A DNA stretch of 11,147 bases from RGIG9060 sp036307825 (GCA_036307825.1 JAXJWW010000034.1:1-11147); one strand, 5' to 3'. Numbered from the stretch's first letter, positions 1 to 6,033 are shown. Notes: generated by a model not told the origin, from the sequence alone. Program-made: numbers and translations.

Positions 1-169
1 ATTCCAAATCATCTTTCTTACGTTTTTTCTGCATATTTTTCTGATTTCTTAGATAATCGTCAACAGTTTTTCGGGATTTTTCAAGTTCTGAAACCTTTGC
101 TTTTAAAGCTAAATATTCATCGTGTTTAACGGAACGTTCTTCTGCAAGGGCGTTCCTTTTTTTCTCCAT
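1..169 (-). CDS. Partial charged/coiled-coil hypothetical protein (5' end only)
   Basis: The reverse strand reads an uninterrupted frame from an ATG at 169-167 to the window edge, giving 56 codons. It begins MEKKRNALAEERSVKHDEYL and is dominated by Lys, Glu, Arg and Asp with regularly spaced Leu, Val and Tyr, as in a long amphipathic helix or coiled coil. No membrane segment or signal peptide is visible in this part. The same frame is closed 8 codons upstream by a TGA (196-194), which fixes the start to within that interval; the ATG has no convincing Shine-Dalgarno sequence. I do not recognise the family. Its start is close to the abnormal 5' end of the oppositely oriented membrane-protein gene, so this boundary may be a rearrangement junction. 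That the frame is coding is supported by its composition: the opposite strand here reads as Ser/Phe-rich shadow sequence. Confidence 0.55.
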   Translation of the reverse strand, partial: MEKKRNALAEERSVKHDEYLALKAKVSELEKSRKTVDDYLRNQKNMQKKRKKDDLE

Positions 170-260
170 AGTTTCAGGAATAAGAAATATTTTTCATGCA
201 AGTACAATTCAACCAATAAAAAAACAACGAGGAAAGCTTGTAGAACGACTTTTTATTATA

Positions 261-1154
261 TTGGGTGAAATTGTACTTGTTGTACTAGTTGGATTACTTT
301 TAACAACAACAAAATCACTAAAATCCCTTATTGAAAATGAAGAACTTTTAACAAAAATTCTTGTTCCATATTTTCCTCAAGCAGTAAAAGTATTTCTTTC
401 TAATCTTTTTTCTATATTGATAAATTTAATTCCTTTTATTTTTATGTTTTTGTTAGAAAGCTTTCTTTTTAGATTTGCATCAGGAACAAAACCTAAATGG
501 AAATATTGTTTTTTATCATCATTAAACTGTACAATTCTTTTTTGGTTTGTAACTGTTTTCTTCAAGCTATTTTTGAATATCACTAGATACAACTTAGTTT
601 ATGGAGTTTTAAGCAACTTAGTTATCACCTTATTAGAAATTTACATTTTTTTCATTCTATTTTTTCTATCTGCTCAATTTATTTTTGTAAAACAATTTTT
701 TAAGGAATTACTTTTATCAGAATTATATTTATTACCTTCTGATGATGTGAACGACATAAAATCAAAAATAAAACGAAAATTATTTATCCGCCCAGATAAA
801 TTGATAAGTAACGAAAATATGCATATATCACTTTCTGCAGGTGAAAAAATTTACAACGAAAATGATATTTCTGATGGATTGTATTATGTTGCAAAAGGAA
901 AAATTAAACTTTCAAAAGAAAATTATGAACAAGATGTTTCTAGAGGTAATTTTTTTGGAGATTATGAATGTATCCTTGAACAAAACCGTGTAATGAATGC
1001 AACGGCAATTACTGATTCTTTAATTATTCTTATATCAAAAGATGAATTTTATAGATTACTCCAAAGCAATCCGGAAGTTTCTCAAAAAATGTTAGAAAGC
1101 CTACCTTCCTACATATTAAAAATTTATGGACGGAAACAATTTCCTATGATATAA
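261..1154 (+). CDS. YihY/BrkB-like membrane protein fused to a cyclic-nucleotide-binding domain, probably 5'-truncated
   Basis: From a TTG start this encodes 297 residues. Hydrophobic segments lie near residues 3-14, 46-70, 83-107 and 112-143. The stretch from about 46 to 143 has the pattern of the C-terminal half of the YihY/BrkB (UPF0761) inner-membrane family, including the RYNLVYGVLSNL block and a following Leu/Ile/Phe-rich helix. Residues ~190-290 form a Crp-type cyclic-nucleotide-binding fold: GEKIYNENDISDGLYYV, then a phosphate-binding cassette FGD...R (D234, R243) with the spacing seen in CRP. The usual Glu is Asp and the Ser/Ala after Arg is Val, so ligand binding may be altered. The frame stays open upstream to 57, and residues such as IQPIKKQRGKLVERLF before the TTG look genuine. 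No ATG, GTG or TTG exists there; an ATT at 189 lies 9 nt after AGGA. The N-terminal half of YihY is absent. The GMP-synthase homologue follows after 27 bp, probably in one operon. No HTH domain is seen, so it is not a Crp-type regulator. Confidence 0.72.
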   Translation: MGEIVLVVLVGLLLTTTKSLKSLIENEELLTKILVPYFPQAVKVFLSNLFSILINLIPFIFMFLLESFLFRFASGTKPKWKYCFLSSLNCTILFWFVTVFFKLFLNITRYNLVYGVLSNLVITLLEIYIFFILFFLSAQFIFVKQFFKELLLSELYLLPSDDVNDIKSKIKRKLFIRPDKLISNENMHISLSAGEKIYNENDISDGLYYVAKGKIKLSKENYEQDVSRGNFFGDYECILEQNRVMNATAITDSLIILISKDEFYRLLQSNPEVSQKMLESLPSYILKIYGRKQFPMI

Positions 1155-1181
1155 TTATAGTATTAAAAGTTAGGAGTTATT

Positions 1182-2744
1182 GTGAAAGAAAAAATTGTTG
1201 TTTTAGATTTTGAAAGTAAAAACTCACACATAATTACAAAACGACTTAGAAAATTAGGATATTATACAGAAATCGCTTTTCAAAATACAGATATATTAGA
1301 ATTAGAAAATGTAAAAGGATTTGTTTTTGCAAGTCAAAATGAATTACCACAAAAAATTGATTTTTCAGAAAATTATCTGAATATCGATTCTATAAATCTT
1401 CCAACATTAAAAATAAATGATACACAAACTTTTCCAGAAGATAAAATTTTTAACGAATTTGCAGAATCTTGTGGAATGAAAAAAAATTGGACAGAAGATA
1501 ATATTCTAGAACATATATTAGAACAAATCAAAATTAGTTCCCAAAACAAAAAAGTTTTATTATTTTTATCAGGTGGAGTTATTTCTACAGTTGCCTTTGC
1601 TTTATTAAATAAAGCCTTAGGTCAAGATAGAGTTTTAGGATTACATATTGATAACGGGTTTATGCGAAAAAATGAAAGCCAATTAATTTCTGATCGTTAT
1701 ATAAAATTTGGATTTTCTAATTTTATTTTAGAAGATGATTCAGAAATATTTTTAGAAGCTATCAAAAATGTAATTGATTCACAAGAAAAAACAAAAATCA
1801 TTGGAGAAACTTTTTTACAAGTTCACAATAAAATTGTAGAAACACAAAATTTATTAGAAAGCCAATTAATTTTAGCACAAGGAACTTTGTATCCTAATGT
1901 AATAAAAAAAGGTGCAACAAAAAATACACATTCTATAAAAATTCATCAAACAAAAGTAGCAGGAATACAGAATTTGCTTTCAAAAGGTTTAATTATCGAA
2001 CCGCTAAAGGATTTATACAAAGAAGAAGTTCGCTTAATCGGAAAAAAAATAGGGCTTCCAGAAGAATTAGTTATGCGACATCCATTTCCAGGAACAGGAC
2101 TTTCTATAAATATAATATGCTCAAATGATGTTTTATCATCACAAGAAGAACGAGATTTAAAAAAAGCAAATCAACAAATACAAGAACTGCATTTAACTGA
2201 ATTTTTCGATAGAGAAACAATAGAGATAAAAACGCTTCCAATAAAAACTATTGGCAAAAATGGATATTTTAAAACTAGAAAATTTTCTGCAATTCTAAAA
2301 CTTGATTCAAAAAAAATTCCAGATTGGGAAATTTTAGAAAAAGCCTCATCATTCATTACAAATTCAGTTGAAGATGTAAACAGAATAATTTATTGTATTT
2401 ACGAAAAAGAAAATTGTGTTTTACAAGAACAATTTTGTACAAAAAAACGATTAGACCAAACTCGAGAAGTTGATGAAATTGTAATCGATGAATTAAAAGA
2501 AAATAATTGGTATTCAAAAATCTCTCAACATCTAACAATAAATTTACCATACGCAACTACAAAAGATAAATGTTCAATTGTTTTAAGACCAGTAATTTAT
2601 GAAGACGAAGCAACCGCAAAGTTTGCAAAAATTCCTCTTGAGATTTTAGAAAAAATAATTGAAAAGATTAGCAAATTAGATTTTGTAGATGGTTTATATT
2701 TTGATATTACAAATAAACCACCTGCAAAAATCACTTGGGAATAA
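1182..2744 (+). CDS. Divergent GMP synthase homologue with a vestigial amidotransferase domain
   Basis: GuaA normally converts XMP to GMP using glutamine and ATP. This 520-residue protein starts at GTG with AGGAG five bases upstream. Residues 1-~80 match only the opening of the class-I glutamine amidotransferase domain (IVVLDFESKNSHIITKRLRK). Where GuaA has the nucleophile motif GICYGMQ this protein has KINDTQ, and the rest of that domain (about 100 residues with the catalytic His and Glu) is missing. The synthase part begins near 95: PP-loop SGGVISTV at 130-137 in place of SGGVDSSV (I134 replaces the conserved Asp), IDNGFMRKNES, IGETF, LAQGTLYPNVI, HPFPGTGL (300-307), and the family tail NKPPAKITWE. 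IKSHHNVGG is changed to IKIHQTKVAG (252-261). The distance from PP-loop to C-terminus is about 390 residues against about 290 in E. coli GuaA, so there is a long C-terminal insertion. It may use ammonia, have another substrate, or be inactive. The homology is certain; GMP synthase activity is doubtful, so no gene symbol is given. Confidence 0.85.
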   Translation: MKEKIVVLDFESKNSHIITKRLRKLGYYTEIAFQNTDILELENVKGFVFASQNELPQKIDFSENYLNIDSINLPTLKINDTQTFPEDKIFNEFAESCGMKKNWTEDNILEHILEQIKISSQNKKVLLFLSGGVISTVAFALLNKALGQDRVLGLHIDNGFMRKNESQLISDRYIKFGFSNFILEDDSEIFLEAIKNVIDSQEKTKIIGETFLQVHNKIVETQNLLESQLILAQGTLYPNVIKKGATKNTHSIKIHQTKVAGIQNLLSKGLIIEPLKDLYKEEVRLIGKKIGLPEELVMRHPFPGTGLSINIICSNDVLSSQEERDLKKANQQIQELHLTEFFDRETIEIKTLPIKTIGKNGYFKTRKFSAILKLDSKKIPDWEILEKASSFITNSVEDVNRIIYCIYEKENCVLQEQFCTKKRLDQTREVDEIVIDELKENNWYSKISQHLTINLPYATTKDKCSIVLRPVIYEDEATAKFAKIPLEILEKIIEKISKLDFVDGLYFDITNKPPAKITWE

Positions 2745-2745
2745 A

Positions 2746-3567
2746 TTATTCTAAGCCAAAGAAAGTTAGTGCATTTTTCCACATAAGATTATCATAATCC
2801 TCTTGTGAAATTAATTCTGGAAGTTTTTCAAAATAGTCTTGATACAAACTTCTCTCACCTCTAGGATTATGATGATAAGTATCAATTCCATCTATAGGTA
2901 AATCTGTTCCAAAAAATAATTTTTGGCTACCAATTTTCTTTATAAAATTAATTGTACTTTCCATAGAAACCCAAGCTGTATCCCCAAAAAGATTTGGAAG
3001 TAAAGCAATAAGTTCAGTTGCAATTACATTATCAGAACCTAATCCCATGTGAGCCATAATAAAATTCACCTTTGGAAAACTTTTTGCCATATTGTAAACT
3101 TTTTCAGGACAATCATTTTCGCCAGTTCCTGTATGAGTTATTACAGGCAAGTTAAATTGTTCTGCTAAATCTAAATATGGATTCATAAGCGGATCATCAA
3201 AATCTAAGGCAGAATGATAAGGATGAAATTTTACAGCCTTAATAACATCAAGATTATTTTGTATTAAATTTATAAGTTCATCAGAAATTTTTTCTGTTTT
3301 TGGTTTAAACCATGGAGCAACATAAACTTTGCCATAATTTTCTTTTGCAAATTTTATTGATTTTTCCAAACTTTTTACTTGAGAAATTTGTAATTCCTGT
3401 GGTAAAATTTTTTGTTCGTGGTCTGCTTCTGCAGATTCTGAATTAGAAACTAATACTTTTTCGATGTTGTATTTTTTCATGGCTTCTAAAACATCAGTTT
3501 CTTTCATATCAAAATTTAGAGAACGCCCAATGTGAACATGAGCATCAATTATTCGTTGTGTTTTCAT
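2746..3567 (-). CDS. Metal-dependent amidohydrolase (amidohydrolase_2 family)
   Basis: This 273-residue cytoplasmic protein is a TIM-barrel amidohydrolase of the superfamily type that includes decarboxylases and lactonases (Pfam Amidohydro_2). The expected metal and catalytic residues are visible in order: DAHVHIG with H10 and H12, the barrel strand KFHPYH with K113 and H115, THTGTG with H145, AHMG with H173, and FGTDLP with D222. No signal peptide is present. The substrate cannot be predicted from the motifs. Its stop codon lies one base from the stop of the GMP-synthase homologue, and it is transcribed toward that gene with no terminator hairpin between them. The start ATG has no Shine-Dalgarno, but a promoter -10 lies only 6 nt away, suggesting a leaderless transcript. 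It is divergent from the Nudix gene. Confidence 0.85.
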   Translation of the reverse strand: MKTQRIIDAHVHIGRSLNFDMKETDVLEAMKKYNIEKVLVSNSESAEADHEQKILPQELQISQVKSLEKSIKFAKENYGKVYVAPWFKPKTEKISDELINLIQNNLDVIKAVKFHPYHSALDFDDPLMNPYLDLAEQFNLPVITHTGTGENDCPEKVYNMAKSFPKVNFIMAHMGLGSDNVIATELIALLPNLFGDTAWVSMESTINFIKKIGSQKLFFGTDLPIDGIDTYHHNPRGERSLYQDYFEKLPELISQEDYDNLMWKNALTFFGLE

Positions 3568-3573
3568 AATTAT

Positions 3574-3602
3574 ATAATAAATCCAAAATGTTTTATTTGC
3601 AA
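3574..3602 (-). promoter_or_regulatory. Sigma-70-type promoter for the amidohydrolase, possibly leaderless
   Basis: On the reverse strand TTGCAA (3602-3597) is separated by 17 bp from TATTAT (3579-3574). Only 6 nt lie between the -10 and the ATG at 3567, so transcription would begin at or beside the start codon. This agrees with the lack of a ribosome binding site. Confidence 0.5.
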
Positions 3603-3618
3603 TAAAATAATTTAATTG

Positions 3619-3647
3619 TTGACACAGAATTATTTTTTATGTTAGAT
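3619..3647 (+). promoter_or_regulatory. Sigma-70-type promoter for the Nudix gene
   Basis: A perfect -35, TTGACA (3619-3624), is followed after 17 bp by TTAGAT (3642-3647), a weak -10 with three consensus bases. The predicted start would leave a short leader carrying GGAGG at 3662-3666, four bases before the ATG at 3671. Confidence 0.55.
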
Positions 3648-3670
3648 TAAATTCCTTTTTTGGAGGTAAT

Positions 3671-4195
3671 ATGGAAATTTGGGATTTATACACAAAAGAC
3701 AGAGAAAAAACAAACAAAACAATGATTCGTGGCGAAGAAATACCAAAAGGATTTTATCACCTTGCAGTTACAACTTGTATTTTTAATTCAAAAGGTGAAA
3801 TGTTAATACAACACCGAGTTCCTTTTAAAGATGATTGGGCAAACTTCTGGGACCTTTCTTGCGGAGGAAGTGCAATTTCTGGTGACACAAGTCAAACCGC
3901 TGCCGAACGAGAAGCTTTTGAAGAATTGGGACTAAAAATCAATCTTGAAAATGAACGCCCAACTTTAATAAATCTTTTTGACGAAGGTTTTGACGATGTT
4001 TATGTTTTGAACATGGATGTAGATTTATCAACTTTAAAATTACAACCAGAAGAAGTTCAAAATGTAAAATGGGCAAGCAAAGAAGAAATTTTTTCAATGA
4101 TTGATAATGGCACATTCATTCCCTATCACAAAAGTTGGATAGACATTTTATTTTATCGCTCAAAAATCCGAAGCAACAAAGTTTTTGGAAACTAG
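3671..4195 (+). CDS. Nudix hydrolase (IPP-isomerase/YfcD-like subgroup)
   Basis: Nudix enzymes hydrolyse nucleoside diphosphates linked to other groups. This 174-residue cytoplasmic protein opens with EIWDLYTKDREKT and IRGEEIPKGFYH, the lead-in typical of the YfcD/isopentenyl-diphosphate-isomerase-like Nudix subgroup. The Nudix box runs from G66 to L88: R80-E81, E84-E85 and G87 of the REUxEExGU core are present, while the first Glu of the box is Asp (D72). The ATG is preceded by an excellent GGAGG. The gene is single, with its own promoter divergent from the amidohydrolase, and is convergent with the GNAT fusion. The substrate is not deducible; the family label is secure. Confidence 0.9.
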   Translation: MEIWDLYTKDREKTNKTMIRGEEIPKGFYHLAVTTCIFNSKGEMLIQHRVPFKDDWANFWDLSCGGSAISGDTSQTAAEREAFEELGLKINLENERPTLINLFDEGFDDVYVLNMDVDLSTLKLQPEEVQNVKWASKEEIFSMIDNGTFIPYHKSWIDILFYRSKIRSNKVFGN

Positions 4196-4196
4196 A

Positions 4197-4224
4197 AGCG
4201 TAAGAACTTACGAAATTAAACGCT
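4197..4224. other. Nested inverted repeats between convergent genes
   Basis: CGTAAG-AA-CTTACG (4199-4212) is a perfect 6-bp palindrome with a 2-base centre, nested in AGCGT (4197-4201)/ACGCT (4220-4224). It lies in the 36-bp gap between the Nudix and GNAT-fusion stops. Neither strand has the T-run of a standard intrinsic terminator directly after a hairpin, so a termination role is only a guess. Confidence 0.3.
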
Positions 4225-4231
4225 AAAAAAA

Positions 4232-5578
4232 TCACCATTCTACACTAGCAATTTCTACCCAAGCAGGTTTAAATCCTGCTTTAATTGCTGTATTTCTAGA
4301 AGAAATATTTGACCAAGCAGTGCAGTAGTAGGGAATTTTCCCTTTTTCAAAAATTTTGTGGCTTAACTTATTCACCAAAAAAGAAGCAATATTTTTTCCA
4401 CGAAATTCCGGAAGAACATCAACTCCAATTTGCCACATAGAATCACAATCATCAGTACAAGCTGCAATTCCTGCAATTTTGTTATCGATATAAGCAACAA
4501 TTGCAATTTTATCTTTTCGTTTTGAACAATCTTCTAACAAACAACTTCCATAATCAAGGGCATTGTCAAACCCTTTTTCATTGTAAAAAGATGCAATTTC
4601 TTTATCGTAAAAAAACTTATATTCAAAATTATCTTGCTTTACACTTGGAACAGAAAAATCTAAAAAATCATTTCGTGGCAAACAAAAATTTGCCATGCAG
4701 TTTATTTTTCTTTCAAAAGGAAACAAAACCTCATTTAATTTATAAATGAAATCTGGCTCAAAACTTCTATAAAGTTCATTTTTATCAAGGTCATTTTCTA
4801 AAAGATTTTTAACTTTATCATAAATTTTTGAATCCACAGTACAAACAAGGCCATTTCCAAAATAAACCAAATTACAAAAAAGTTTACTTGGAATACTTTT
4901 TTTATTTCCGCGATTTTGTGATTTTTCATCCTCCGCCATTGAAATAACGGTGATTTTATTTTTCAAAAAATCATTTTTATCACACATCATATCTTTTGCA
5001 TTTTGTTCAAATACAGTTTCTATCATTTTTGAATATTCCATAAATTCCTCTTTTTTAACTTTAACTTTGATACGAACAAAATTATGTTCTTGATCTTGAT
5101 GATGTAAATATCCGCCATTATTCAACATTACTTTTAAAGATGCTTCATTAGAACGCAAACAACGTAAAAAAATCTCATCTTCGATAAAATCACTCATTTC
5201 TCTTAATTTTTCTATGGCAAGTTTCAATCCTTTTGTGCCATAACCACGTCCGCGAAAATCAGGATGAATAATATAACCGATATGTCCACTTCCGTTAAAA
5301 AGAAAATCGTTCAAAAAGTGGCGAATCTTAAAATGCCCAACAATTTTATTTTCTCCAACTTCTGTATCGTACAAAAAATAATAAGTGTCTGGCACATAAC
5401 CTTCAGGAAGATTTATCCCTTTGGAAAACTCAATTCTTTTTGGAATACCTTTATTGCAAAAATCTTCAAAACTCATATTGATATATAAATTTTCAACACC
5501 GTTTTCATCAGGACAAGTTTGAAAAAACTCCCACTGAACTTTTGCGTCTTCTAAATTCATTTCTTTTAAATAAAGCAT
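4232..5578 (-). CDS. Double GNAT acetyltransferase (fusion of two GNAT proteins)
   Basis: This 448-residue protein contains two acetyl-CoA-dependent N-acetyltransferase modules. The first spans ~1-175, with the acetyl-CoA pyrophosphate loop HPDFRGRGYGTKGL near 105-118 and a late LRSNEASLKVMLNNGG segment typical of the GNAT fold. The second occupies ~180-448: a divergent ~130-residue N-terminal lobe, then a C-terminal GNAT domain with VLPEFRGKNIASFL near 388-401 and SNISSRNTAIKAGF near 423-436. The start is supported by AAGGAAAA about 8 nt upstream. At residue 180 an in-frame ATG is preceded by AGAGGA at SD distance, so a separate 269-residue C-terminal protein could also be made. No membrane segment is seen. 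The acceptor substrates are unknown. It lies downstream of the tiny lipoprotein gene and convergent with the Nudix gene. Confidence 0.85.
   Translation of the reverse strand: MLYLKEMNLEDAKVQWEFFQTCPDENGVENLYINMSFEDFCNKGIPKRIEFSKGINLPEGYVPDTYYFLYDTEVGENKIVGHFKIRHFLNDFLFNGSGHIGYIIHPDFRGRGYGTKGLKLAIEKLREMSDFIEDEIFLRCLRSNEASLKVMLNNGGYLHHQDQEHNFVRIKVKVKKEEFMEYSKMIETVFEQNAKDMMCDKNDFLKNKITVISMAEDEKSQNRGNKKSIPSKLFCNLVYFGNGLVCTVDSKIYDKVKNLLENDLDKNELYRSFEPDFIYKLNEVLFPFERKINCMANFCLPRNDFLDFSVPSVKQDNFEYKFFYDKEIASFYNEKGFDNALDYGSCLLEDCSKRKDKIAIVAYIDNKIAGIAACTDDCDSMWQIGVDVLPEFRGKNIASFLVNKLSHKIFEKGKIPYYCTAWSNISSRNTAIKAGFKPAWVEIASVEW
5039..5051 (-). promoter_or_regulatory. Internal ribosome binding site and ATG inside the GNAT fusion
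   Basis: On the reverse strand AGAGGAATTTATG places AGAGG five bases before ATG codon 180, in frame. The site falls exactly at the junction of the two acetyltransferase modules and would allow translation of the second module alone. Confidence 0.5.
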
Positions 5579-5598
5579 TTTATTTTCCTTTTTTTTAT

Positions 5599-5612
5599 TT
5601 GGGCGTTCCCAA
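5599..5612. other. Small GC-rich hairpin after the tiny lipoprotein gene
   Basis: TTGGG-CGTT-CCCAA is a perfect 5-bp stem with a four-base loop, between the tiny lipoprotein stop and the GNAT-fusion start. On the minus strand it is followed by A's, not T's, so it is not a standard terminator. It may affect message processing or translation of the downstream gene. Confidence 0.3.
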
Positions 5613-5633
5613 GATTGTTAGCTTCCACGACCC

Positions 5634-5819
5634 TCAACTACAAACAGTCTTACATATTCTTTCCCTAAAAGAAGAATTCTCAACAGAAATTACATAACCA
5701 TATCTTAAAACAATATCCCCAATCTGAACCTCTCTTGCCCCACCATAATTAATTTCACATCCAAACAAAACAACAATCAAAAAAAAGAAAATTAAGTAAA
5801 AACAAAATTTCTTCATCAT
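5634..5819 (-). CDS. Tiny lipoprotein (61 residues), possibly a remnant
   Basis: The sequence MMKKFCFYLIFFFLIVVLFG followed by Cys is a clear lipoprotein signal peptide (basic start, hydrophobic core, lipobox LFGC), leaving about 40 mature residues with GDIVLRYGYV in the middle. The frame is open to an ATG at 5891, but that would add a 24-residue extension before the signal peptide; starting at 5819 (or 5816) is far more sensible. A TATAAT lies 6 nt upstream of this ATG and no Shine-Dalgarno is visible, which suggests a leaderless message. After the TGA the same frame continues 12 codons (GSWKLTILGTPK) to TAA. The mature part resembles the beginning of larger bacterial surface proteins with a GDIVL-x-DG motif, so a truncated remnant is possible. 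No function can be assigned. Confidence 0.5.
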   Translation of the reverse strand: MMKKFCFYLIFFFLIVVLFGCEINYGGAREVQIGDIVLRYGYVISVENSSFRERICKTVCS

Positions 5820-5825
5820 AATTTC

Positions 5826-5831
5826 ATTATA
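5826..5831 (-). promoter_or_regulatory. -10 box (TATAAT) for the tiny lipoprotein gene
   Basis: A perfect TATAAT on the reverse strand ends 6 nt before the ATG at 5819. No good -35 lies at 16-18 bp (closest TTTATT). The spacing to the ATG is the same as at the amidohydrolase gene. Confidence 0.4.
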
Positions 5832-5916
5832 CAATAATAATCTCAATAAATAAATACTCAAAGTTTTCTGAATAAAAGCATTTATAAACAAATTTACATA
5901 AAATTTCGTTTCCTAC

Positions 5917-5944
5917 TTGACGGGGGGGGGTATCGTGATAAACT
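5917..5944 (+). promoter_or_regulatory. Promoter of the amylase cassette with a poly-G spacer
   Basis: TTGACG (5917-5922, five of six consensus bases) is followed by a 16-bp spacer and TAAACT (5939-5944, four of six). A TGA at 5936-5938 makes this an extended -10. Eight of the 16 spacer bases are G's belonging to the nine-G tract. A start near 5951 is expected, giving an ~80-nt leader. Adding one G would give the optimal 17-bp spacing without altering either hexamer. Confidence 0.65.
5922..5930 (+). repeat. Homopolymeric tract of nine G's (candidate phase-variation repeat)
   Basis: Nine consecutive G's stand in an otherwise strongly AT-rich non-coding region, preceded by TTGAC and followed by TATCGTGATAAACT. 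Such tracts are prone to slipped-strand mispairing. In Treponema pallidum, poly-G tracts upstream of subfamily II tpr genes vary in length and tune promoter activity; in Neisseria, poly-G spacers do the same for porA. Confidence 0.9.
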
Positions 5945-5981
5945 GAAATAAGAGTCTTCGTAGTTTAAGACTTTTATTTCA
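5944..5981 (+). promoter_or_regulatory. 15-bp inverted repeat over the predicted transcription start
   Basis: TGAAATAAGAGTCTT (5944-5958) and AAGACTTTTATTTCA (5967-5981) pair over 15 positions around the 8-base loop CGTAGTTT; the only non-Watson-Crick pair is G5952-T5973, a G-U wobble in RNA. It starts at the last base of the -10 and spans the expected start site, so it may be an operator or form a hairpin at the mRNA 5' end. No T-run follows, so it is not a terminator. Confidence 0.6.
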
Positions 5982-5987
5982 ATTTAC

Positions 5988-6019
5988 TGAGATTTTCTAA
6001 TCACTTATAGACAATCTCA
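5988..6019 (+). promoter_or_regulatory. Second leader stem-loop next to the ribosome binding site
   Basis: TGAGATT (5988-5994) and AATCTCA (6013-6019) form a perfect 7-bp stem with an 18-base loop. It ends three bases before AGGAAGG (6022-6028), the Shine-Dalgarno of the lipoprotein gene, so it could affect ribosome access. Confidence 0.4.
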
Positions 6020-6033
6020 ATAGGAAGGTTTTT

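Noticed and set aside
377..592. Minus-strand frame of 71 codons inside the membrane-protein gene
   Set aside because: Lies wholly within a well-supported gene on the other strand and has no family motif or ribosome site.
2171..2782. Three minus-strand frames of 61-66 codons across the 3' half of the GMP-synthase homologue
   Set aside because: Shadows of a gene whose family motifs continue through this region to the canonical C-terminal tail.
4501..5488. Two plus-strand frames (82 and 74 codons) opposite the GNAT fusion
   Set aside because: Both overlap conserved GNAT sequence on the other strand and have no coding character of their own.
5820..5891. N-terminal extension of the tiny lipoprotein to the ATG at 5891
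   Set aside because: It would put 24 residues before a textbook lipoprotein signal peptide, and a TATAAT box lies within it.
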